From JAFDXJ01 sp039811225 (GTDB lineage: Bacteria; Bacteroidota; Bacteroidia; Chitinophagales; Chitinophagaceae), in assembly GCA_039811225.1 (NCBI GenBank), contig JBDHYG010000001.1, forward strand, positions 62,001 through 126,000: a stretch of 64,000 nucleotides of DNA, read 5' to 3'. This document shows positions 9,454 through 15,479 of this stretch, piece after piece; within the stretch, counting starts at the first letter, position 1; every line of letters begins with the position of its first letter. Under the pieces are notes generated by a model. It saw nothing but the letters and a program-made list of their open reading frames with translations. It did no database searches and was not told where the DNA came from. The position numbers and the translations under genes are program-made.

Positions 9454-9979
9454 ATGCCCATACTTTTTATGTAGGTAAAGCACATTTACTTTCCTCTACC
9501 CAGTCCAACACTGTAAAAGAGCTTATTACCTACTTGCTAAATAGAAAATTGAAAAACGAAACCCTTATCTAACGCCCCTGCTATTCCGTTTTTCAAATCT
9601 CTATTGCAGGCTACGATAGCCTGGTCATTAATGACATAAAAATTTAGAACAGAAAATTTCCACAATCAACCGGTAAAAAGGCAGCTAAGTTATAGCGGGC
9701 AGCCACCTCACACGCCCAACCAAAAGACTACGGCATAATGGCAAGGCAAAATGCTGGCTTCGCCGAATTGCTGTGTGTTGCCTTGCCACCCTCCGGGACT
9801 TATTCCGTTTCCTTTCGGTTTTACGCTGTTGCCCGCTGGGATTATCTGCTTTCTTTTTTCCGGTTTTTCTTTTGGAAAAATTTATGCGAAGCGAAGCGGA
9901 GCAGACCACAACGGGAAGCGGGAAACGAGAAAAGCGAGTGAGTAAATAACATTTTTTCAAACATCAAAATTTTAGCATT
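9454..9979. other. Non-coding stretch after the integrase
   Basis: About 525 bp without a supported gene. The part 9690-9945 is G+C-richer than its surroundings and is open on both strands at once, but the possible translations are basic, low-complexity and mutually exclusive, and lack convincing start contexts. It probably holds the promoter region of the following DUF932 gene. I could not identify a specific promoter box. Confidence 0.4.
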
Positions 9980-11053
9980 ATGGCACACAACATCAATTTC
10001 AACGAGCAAACAGGACGTCATTCATTTTTCAGCGTTCAACAAAAAGCGTGGCACGGTTTGGGGCAAATCGTGGAGCAGTATCCAACAAGTGAGGAAGCAA
10101 TCGTACACGCAGGTTTAGATTACGAGGTTATCAAATCCCCACTGTTTACACAGGGCAGAACAATGAGCATAGGCGACAGCGGAGAGCTGATTGAAGCCAA
10201 CGACATCTTAGTACCTAACAGTTTCGCCACACTTCGCATCGACACCAATACACCACTGGGCGTAGTAGGCAAAGACTACCATATCGTACAAAACCGTGAG
10301 GCGTTCAATTTCTTTGATGCTATTGTAGGCGGGGGCGATGGTATATTGTACGAAACCGCAGGAGCATTAGGCAACGGGGAACGCATTTTTATTACTGCCA
10401 AGCTGCCTGACTATATCCGAGTAGGTAACGGCGACGACGTAACAGAAAAGTACATCTTTTTAATCACAAGCCACGACGGTAGCGGAAGTATTACCGCAGC
10501 GTTTACCCCTATCCGTATCGTATGTCAAAACACCCTGAACGCATCATTGCGGAGTATGACCAATGTAGTGCGTATCAAACACACGTCAGGAGCAAAACAA
10601 CGCCTTGAAAACGCTCACAAGGTTATGGGGCTTGCCAACACCCTAAGCACGCAGTTAGAGAACATTTTTAACGATTGGGCTAAAGTAAGGGTAACAGACC
10701 GAGAAGTAAGAAAGCTAATCCAGTTGGCACTTTGCCCGAACAAAGAAACGCTTAACCTGCTCAAAAAAGGTGCGGAAGATGAAGTTTCCACCGTGTTTAA
10801 AAACACCGTAGATGATGCCTTTGAATACGCTATGATAAGTGACACCCAACAAATGGCAACTACCAAAGGCACATTATTCGGGGCTTACAATGCTGTTACA
10901 GGTTACTTTCAGAATGTACGCAATTACAGGGATGGCGAAGCCAAACTACAATCTATTGTAATGGGCGGTACAGCACAGCTAAAGACACAAAAAGCCTTTG
11001 AACTGTGTACAGACTTTGCCTATTCAGGAGCAGAGATTTTCAACTTCAATTAA
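9980..11053 (+). CDS. DUF932 (phage/plasmid-like TIGR03299) protein
   Basis: A 357-residue cytoplasmic protein of the family found on phages, plasmids and ICEs. The N-terminal pattern is characteristic: a short polar leader, then KAWHGLGQIVEQYPTSEEA, LDYEVIKSPLF, and the central VGKDYHIVQNREAF. Later motifs include SHDGSGSITAAFTPIRIVCQNTL. The biochemical role is not established; these genes usually sit among replication or accessory genes of mobile elements. It leads a same-strand run of five genes and is followed by a GNRA-type hairpin that may set downstream expression. Confidence 0.85.
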   Translation: MAHNINFNEQTGRHSFFSVQQKAWHGLGQIVEQYPTSEEAIVHAGLDYEVIKSPLFTQGRTMSIGDSGELIEANDILVPNSFATLRIDTNTPLGVVGKDYHIVQNREAFNFFDAIVGGGDGILYETAGALGNGERIFITAKLPDYIRVGNGDDVTEKYIFLITSHDGSGSITAAFTPIRIVCQNTLNASLRSMTNVVRIKHTSGAKQRLENAHKVMGLANTLSTQLENIFNDWAKVRVTDREVRKLIQLALCPNKETLNLLKKGAEDEVSTVFKNTVDDAFEYAMISDTQQMATTKGTLFGAYNAVTGYFQNVRNYRDGEAKLQSIVMGGTAQLKTQKAFELCTDFAYSGAEIFNFN

Positions 11054-11060
11054 TCATCAA

Positions 11061-11088
11061 AGGCGACTGCCTGCAAAGGTAGTCGCCT
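11061..11088 (+). other. 12-bp hairpin with GCAA tetraloop between two genes
   Basis: AGGCGACTGCCT (11061-11072) pairs with AGGTAGTCGCCT (11077-11088), including one G-U pair, and closes a GCAA (GNRA) tetraloop. No T-run follows, so it looks more like an mRNA processing or stability element than a full terminator. Confidence 0.6.
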
Positions 11089-11104
11089 ATTAAAAACAAA
11101 AGAT

Positions 11105-11512
11105 ATGAAAGCATTAGATAAAATGGATAACCTCGATAAAGCGGGCTTGTTATGCAAACTGTTTCCCGAAGAACTGGAGAACCTGCAAAACGCAATAAAA
11201 AAGCAATGCGACTACTTCCTTCAAAATGAAACCGCATTTCGTGAGGGTTGGTATCAAAAGGGATTTTTTACCGCTGAATTTTGGTACAGGCTTGTGCAGA
11301 ATGCACAAAAAGGCATAGACAAGAATGAACCACTTTGGAAACGCCCGAACTGGTTTACAGACCATTTTTTTGATGGACACAATTCAATTTTCGCTATCCA
11401 CTGCCTGATTGAATATACAGAGGATGCACAATGCGACCCGCAATTAAAACAGGCGATACACCTGCTTTTCGGGAACGACAAATTTTTACAGATAACCTTA
11501 AACGATAAATAA
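11105..11512 (+). CDS. Hypothetical ICE accessory protein (135 aa)
   Basis: I do not recognise a domain. The protein is soluble and rich in aromatic residues (REGWYQKGFFTAEFWYRL, KRPNWFTDHFFDGHN), with a predicted helical N-terminus. It lies between the DUF932 gene and a YubB-like gene, 2 bp before the latter, so the two are probably co-transcribed. Similar small proteins occur in this position in Bacteroidetes ICEs as far as I recall, but no function can be given. Confidence 0.65.
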   Translation: MKALDKMDNLDKAGLLCKLFPEELENLQNAIKKQCDYFLQNETAFREGWYQKGFFTAEFWYRLVQNAQKGIDKNEPLWKRPNWFTDHFFDGHNSIFAIHCLIEYTEDAQCDPQLKQAIHLLFGNDKFLQITLNDK

Positions 11513-11514
11513 TT

Positions 11515-12009
11515 ATGGCTAATTGGTGCAACAATTGGGTTGTTTTTGAGGGAACAGCCGAAGCGATAGAACAGATAACACAGCTATTCAAATCAATGGC
11601 TGAACAGGAGCAGAAAGACAACTGCGGGCAATTACCGCATTTCGTACAGGACACGCACGGAGATTATTTCTACAATATCAGTCAGGACAATGAAAGTGCG
11701 GGTGTATTCCAGTATGAAACAAAATGGTCGCCAAATACGGAAGCCGTGAAGCAGATAGCCGAACATTTAAAAGTGGACTTTACACACGAGTATGAGGAAT
11801 TAGGATGCTTAGTATATGGTCAGGCAATATTTGAAGACGGCATACTAACAAACACCTGCTTAGATAGTCAGGACTTTTGCGGCTATGAATTAGACGAGGA
11901 CACAGACACGTACCATTTTGAGGGCAAGGAGTACGACAGCGAATGGGAAATACTCGACACCCTATTAGAACGTAAAATCGAAAATCAGTTAAACACCACT
12001 AAAATTTAG
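11515..12009 (+). CDS. YubB-like (DUF1281-type) ferredoxin-fold protein
   Basis: A 164-residue protein opening with MANWCNNWVVFEG, the start pattern shared by YubB-like plasmid proteins. It continues with alternating beta/alpha elements and an acidic C-terminal half (YELDEDTDTYHFEG). In the family this is a ferredoxin-like fold with no known enzyme activity, carried on conjugative plasmids and ICEs. It sits 2 bp after the preceding gene and 4 bp before the next, so it is part of one transcription unit. The assignment rests mainly on the N-terminal motif and context. Confidence 0.6.
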   Translation: MANWCNNWVVFEGTAEAIEQITQLFKSMAEQEQKDNCGQLPHFVQDTHGDYFYNISQDNESAGVFQYETKWSPNTEAVKQIAEHLKVDFTHEYEELGCLVYGQAIFEDGILTNTCLDSQDFCGYELDEDTDTYHFEGKEYDSEWEILDTLLERKIENQLNTTKI

Positions 12010-12013
12010 AACG

Positions 12014-12451
12014 ATGAAACTATCAGATAAAGCGACAGCACATATTTTGGTTAAAGCCAATACTAACAGCGAATGGGATAATTGCGGGTTTGCAATTATC
12101 CACCTATCCGAAGAATGGAAAAAAGAACAGGAAAAACGGCTTGCACTGGTTAAGCCGTTAGAGGGCAATTCTTATTTCTGCTCAATGAACTACTATGATA
12201 CGGCAGTAGATTTTTACAGTACAGGCGAAGACGATAACCCGAACATTGAAGAAATGCTAAACGGTAAGGAATGGGTATTCGTGGAGCTTGACGAGCAAGA
12301 GCAGGAAACGTTTACCGTTCCTGAAAACCGACTGGATTGTTTCAGGCTTGTATTGCGGGCAAACGGTACAGGCTACTATACAGCATACGGAAAGCATACG
12401 AGCGAAGAATTTTGGACGGAAGAGTTTTCATTAATCAAGTTAATTGCTTAA
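12014..12451 (+). CDS. Hypothetical ICE accessory protein (145 aa)
   Basis: An acidic, soluble protein with no domain I can name. It contains predicted beta strands around HILVKANTNSEWDNCGFAIIHL and an aromatic segment NSYFCSMNYYDTAVDFYSTGED. Spacing of 4 bp to the upstream gene and 18 bp to the downstream gene places it in the same operon. No signal peptide or membrane helix is present. Confidence 0.6.
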   Translation: MKLSDKATAHILVKANTNSEWDNCGFAIIHLSEEWKKEQEKRLALVKPLEGNSYFCSMNYYDTAVDFYSTGEDDNPNIEEMLNGKEWVFVELDEQEQETFTVPENRLDCFRLVLRANGTGYYTAYGKHTSEEFWTEEFSLIKLIA

Positions 12452-12469
12452 TCAGATAAATTCAGCACA

Positions 12470-12664
12470 ATGAAAATCAGAGATAAAAACGGAAATTGGA
12501 TTGAAGTTACTGACCTCAAAAAAGGTATTTGGCAAACTGGGTGGTACAAAGAATATCAGCATAACCCACCCGTTGAAAGCGATAAGGAAAGACAGGCATA
12601 TTGGGCAGATATACACGAGAAATTATTAGCTTTAAAAGTAGGGTTAAATAACCCGAAAAATTAA
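12470..12664 (+). CDS. Small hypothetical protein (64 aa)
   Basis: Begins MKIRDKNGNWIEVTDLKKGIWQT and ends VGLNNPKN. It has a Trp-rich, mixed-charge N-terminal half and a helical C-terminal half. Last gene of the accessory run that starts at the DUF932 gene; two stem-loops follow directly. Family unknown. Confidence 0.55.
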   Translation: MKIRDKNGNWIEVTDLKKGIWQTGWYKEYQHNPPVESDKERQAYWADIHEKLLALKVGLNNPKN

Positions 12665-12668
12665 CAAA

Positions 12669-12734
12669 CCGCCTGACCCGAAAAGTCAGGCGGCAAAAAG
12701 ACAGATCCTTCCGATGGTCGGAACAGTCTTTTTG
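12669..12734 (+). terminator. Tandem hairpins ending the accessory operon
   Basis: The first stem, CCGCCTGAC (12669-12677) with GTCAGGCGG (12685-12693), is perfect over 9 bp. The second, CAAAAAGAC (12694-12702) with GTCTTTTTG (12726-12734), follows at once and ends in a T-run. Together they make a strong stop. Confidence 0.8.
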
Positions 12735-13015
12735 CATTGAATAGGTGTAACCCCTTTGTCAAAATGTAACCGCTCTGCACTTTCCCCATTTTACATTTTA
12801 TCAAAATAGGTTACGATATTATAGTGTGGGATATTCAGTATCCCATTATTTGTTTTGTAATGACTTCTTTTCTTTCCACACAGCAACCAAAGAAAAGAAG
12901 CAAAAGAACGTCGCTTGGTTAATTTTGTCTTTTGTTTTTTTTGTAAGCTATCAAACAATTTCTAATTGATTAAATTTGAAATTTGTCAACAATTACAAAT
13001 CGCTAAATCAAAGTA
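12735..13015. other. A+T-rich intergenic region with inverted repeats
   Basis: No gene is supported here. It contains a perfect palindrome TGGGATA/TATCCCA (12827-12833 and 12839-12845) with a 5-base loop. A second inverted pair, AAAATGTAA and TTACATTTT, lies between about 12753 and 12799. These may be binding sites for the promoter of the following unknown gene pair. Confidence 0.4.
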
Positions 13016-13261
13016 ATGATAGAAACTGAAATTTAGATAACAGTAAACAGAAAGCCTGATATTAATTTAATAGAACAAAAAATTATCGAAAACAAATTTC
13101 AATTTCCAATTTACATACGAGAATATGAATTTAGTTATCAAATAAATTTCACGAGCGATTATGAAGAATGGGAATTGGATACAGCAATTCTCAATAGTTT
13201 CCCAGGATATGAATTTACTAAAAACCTTGAAAAAGGGCGAAAAGAAATAGAATTCAAATAA
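13016..13261 (+). pseudogene. Small unknown gene with in-frame amber at codon 7
   Basis: An ATG at 13016 begins MIETEI, then TAG at 13034-13036, and the same frame stays open to a TAA at 13259-13261. If the TAG were a sense codon this would be an 81-residue protein with plausible composition (aromatic and acidic: IYIREYEFSYQINF, DYEEWELDTAILNSFPGYEF). The stop overlaps the ATG of the next gene as TAATG, the arrangement of a translationally coupled pair. There is no other Met in frame after the TAG. I therefore read it as a gene inactivated by a single point change, or less likely one that starts at a non-standard codon. No family is recognised. Confidence 0.5.
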
Positions 13262-14007
13262 TGAGATACCAGTCTGAATTATCGACTGATGGTTGGGGAA
13301 GACAGATTGAAAATCCATTAAATGAAACGAAATATCTTGTAAAAACCTCAGCAAGCAAACCTGAAAAATTCAGCCCTAAAATCAAAGTTTTATTTGAAGA
13401 CAAAGAGGAATATTACTTTATTAATATTGTGGATGGCATTAACAAAACCACCGATGAAAAAGGTTTTTTGTTGTTAGATGACTTCAAAACAAAAAATGAG
13501 GATGGCAATGCTGAAATTTTAAAAGATAAACTTTACAAATCTCCTCAAGAGGCTTTCCAATGGGGATTTTACAAAATATCTGATGTTGTAGAAAACGATT
13601 TTAACATATATCTTGAAAACAAAAAGAAAGAAATCAGAGAAATTCAAAAGCTACCTCGAAAAATCATCCGTGATTTTATAAATGCTTGTAATAGCTCCGA
13701 TGAAAGTAATATTCTGAAACATCTTGACGAACAAATAATTTTTGAGAAACGTAAGAATTGGAAAACCATTTTTGAAGTCGAAGGAATTTCAAAATTCAAA
13801 GAATACCTTAGTTCTTCCGAACAAGAATTATGCGGCAAGGATTTTAAAATTAGGTCATCTTGGAATTTTAATTTGCCCAATGTCACTATTGGTGTAAAAT
13901 ATTTTCCTTCTTCAGTTGACAAAGGAAGTAAGTTCAATCTTAAATATGAACAAATGACAATTACATTAGATAATAATAAGATTGTCGGTATTATATATGA
14001 AATTTAA
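13261..14007 (+). CDS. Hypothetical protein (248 aa), possible NTF2/SnoaL-like C-terminal half
   Basis: Soluble 248-residue protein without a signal peptide. Residues 1-120 include beta-rich segments (KIKVLFEDKEEYYFINIVDG). The C-terminal 110 residues (IRDFINACNSSDESNILKHLDEQIIFE, EGISKFKEYL, then four strands ending MTITLDNNKIVGIIYEI) have the layout of an NTF2/SnoaL-like fold; this is a weak inference. It is translationally coupled to the amber-interrupted gene before it and is A+T-richer than the neighbouring ICE genes, suggesting later acquisition. It could be one partner of a two-gene system whose other half is broken. Confidence 0.55.
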   Translation: MRYQSELSTDGWGRQIENPLNETKYLVKTSASKPEKFSPKIKVLFEDKEEYYFINIVDGINKTTDEKGFLLLDDFKTKNEDGNAEILKDKLYKSPQEAFQWGFYKISDVVENDFNIYLENKKKEIREIQKLPRKIIRDFINACNSSDESNILKHLDEQIIFEKRKNWKTIFEVEGISKFKEYLSSSEQELCGKDFKIRSSWNFNLPNVTIGVKYFPSSVDKGSKFNLKYEQMTITLDNNKIVGIIYEI

Positions 14008-14052
14008 TAAAATTTATCATTGAAATTCAGATACGAAAATGATTGCTAATAG

Positions 14053-14442
14053 TTACTTGGTCGCTACTTCAATGGCTTTTCTAAAATCATCTGCATCGCT
14101 GCCAATAAGCAGATAACCTGCAAAACCAATCTCTAAAAGAGATTTTACTGTTTTTTCTGTATCAATATCGCTATGGGCAATCAGCTTAATGGTTGGATAT
14201 TGCGTTCTTAATTTTTGAAGCTGCTCAAGCACATTCTTGTTGTAAAAATCAAGGTCTATAATACAAACTTTGGGAAGCTCTTTTAATGCTGATAATTGAG
14301 ATAATCCGTCTTCAATGTTTTCCGAACGAAATAATACTTCAAGCCCTGAAGCAACGAGGTTATCACAGGTCAAATCCAAAATCGGACTGTTATCATTGAT
14401 AAAGGCAAGAGTAATTCTTTGTTGTGCTGTACCAGTTTCCAT
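14053..14442 (-). CDS. Stand-alone response-regulator receiver protein
   Basis: A CheY-like receiver of about 129 residues with no output domain. The phosphoacceptor region is KVCIIDLDFYNKN, with acidic residues near the N-terminus (FINDNSP) and the later strand IKLIAHSDIDTEKT in the T/S-loop position. The central aspartate is present in DLD, but the usual N-terminal acidic pair is reduced to a single Asp, so phosphorylation is uncertain. The start at METGTAQQ is chosen because the 18 upstream codons are not receiver-like. It precedes no sensor kinase; in CTnDOT-type elements regulation uses RteA/RteB, of which it may be a remnant or a substitute. The 272 bp between it and the next gene upstream hold nothing I can name. 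Confidence 0.7.
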   Translation of the reverse strand: METGTAQQRITLAFINDNSPILDLTCDNLVASGLEVLFRSENIEDGLSQLSALKELPKVCIIDLDFYNKNVLEQLQKLRTQYPTIKLIAHSDIDTEKTVKSLLEIGFAGYLLIGSDADDFRKAIEVATK

Positions 14443-14714
14443 ATCATACCTTTTTTGTGTTGATGTAGCCCCGCACAAAAAAGAAGGCGCAGGCAAACTA
14501 CACTTACCGACATTGAGGCACTGGTATACCCGACAACGAATAAGCGAGCGCCCACGCCTATGACGTGAGCGTTCCTACTTATCTGTCCCGTTGTCTTAAA
14601 AATTACCAGTTTTCAATGTGGGACTTAAAGCAAAAACACTTTAAGTATTTTCTATATTTTCGATAACAAAGATACTGAACTCTTTCCTTTTTGATAGCAT
14701 ATAATACAAAAAGG

Positions 14715-15014
14715 TTACGGTAAAACTGCTTTATGTGAAATATAATTCTGTTCCAGTATTGTCAGAATATCGCTTTCCTTGTAAATAATCTTACCGCCTA
14801 TTTGTATATACGGCAGGATATTATCATCACGATATTGCTGTAAAGTCCGTTTGCTGATATGGAGCAACTTACACACATCTTCGCCCGAAAGGTATATTTC
14901 GCCGTTCATTACAGGGCGGTAGTTTTTCAATATGCTTTCGATACGGTTTCTTAGTTGCGTTATCATTTCCTGATGGACAATGATTTCTTCATTGTCATTC
15001 GTGAATAAATCCAT
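14715..15014 (-). CDS. Excisionase-family HTH DNA-binding protein (second of two)
   Basis: A 99-residue protein with a helical N-terminus and a C-terminal MerR/excisionase-type winged HTH (YLSGEDVCKLLHISKRTLQQYRDDNILPYIQIGGKIIYKESDI). Such proteins bind att or promoter DNA to direct excision or regulate ICE genes. It overlaps the upstream, similar gene by 20 bp and is translationally coupled to it. The two share the layout leader helix, LxxSxRTLQxYRD, I.Y.xSDI, so they look like an ancient duplication. Confidence 0.8.
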   Translation of the reverse strand: MDLFTNDNEEIIVHQEMITQLRNRIESILKNYRPVMNGEIYLSGEDVCKLLHISKRTLQQYRDDNILPYIQIGGKIIYKESDILTILEQNYISHKAVLP

Positions 15015-15306
15015 TTTCGGTAGTATTGTACGGCTGTCCGGCTTCGAGCAAAGCCTGCACGTCCGAGCGTTTATAATAATTCTTACGGTTTAGTCGGGAA
15101 TAGGGCAATAAGCCTTTGTCCTTGTAGATCTGCAAAGTCCGTTTGGTTATGTTCATCATCAAACATACTTCTTGGTTATCGAGCCACTTCTCTTCTTTGA
15201 AAATAGGCGTGTATTTTCTCGTGGCATTTTCGGTCAGTTCCAAAAGTTCCCGTAGCCCATTATTCATTCCGTCCAATGCGGACTTTTGTATTGCGATAAC
15301 TTCCAT
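14995..15306 (-). CDS. Excisionase-family HTH DNA-binding protein (first of two)
   Basis: A 103-residue protein with the same architecture as its downstream neighbour: an N-terminal helix and an HTH with WLDNQEVCLMMNITKRTLQIYKDKGLLPYSRLNRKNYYKRSDVQALL. In Bacteroidetes ICEs paired small HTH proteins of this type act as excision or regulatory factors (family knowledge). The upstream region 15307-15479 has the promoter, one copy of a GTGTTTGGC motif (15391-15404), and the terminator of the opposite gene. Confidence 0.8.
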   Translation of the reverse strand: MEVIAIQKSALDGMNNGLRELLELTENATRKYTPIFKEEKWLDNQEVCLMMNITKRTLQIYKDKGLLPYSRLNRKNYYKRSDVQALLEAGQPYNTTENGFIHE

Positions 15307-15424
15307 AATCTGCTCATTTTTTCTGTGGAAGTCGAATTTATAAAGGCTTGTAGTAGTGATAGGGAATGTTGCAGGGTTTGGCTTTGAGAGGTAGTGTTTG
15401 GCGGTTTACTTTTGCCATAAACAA

Positions 15425-15457
15425 AAAATCGGATAACCTTTTGGGTTATCCGATTTT
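15425..15457. terminator. Bidirectional hairpin terminator
   Basis: A perfect 14-bp stem, AAAATCGGATAACC (15425-15438) and GGTTATCCGATTTT (15444-15457), around the loop TTTTG. It lies 22 bp beyond the stop of the 863-aa ATPase gene on the minus strand and probably terminates it. Confidence 0.85.
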
Positions 15458-15479
15458 ACTACTATTTGGAAATACTTAT

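Noticed and set aside
9685..9960. Overlapping open frames on both strands after the integrase
   Set aside because: The translations are basic and low-complexity, mutually exclusive, and without a credible start context or family resemblance; the openness comes from the local base composition.
13034..13036. Programmed read-through of the amber codon
   Set aside because: No surrounding recoding signal or SECIS/PYLIS-like structure could be seen; a point mutation is simpler. Kept as a finding but not claimed as recoding.
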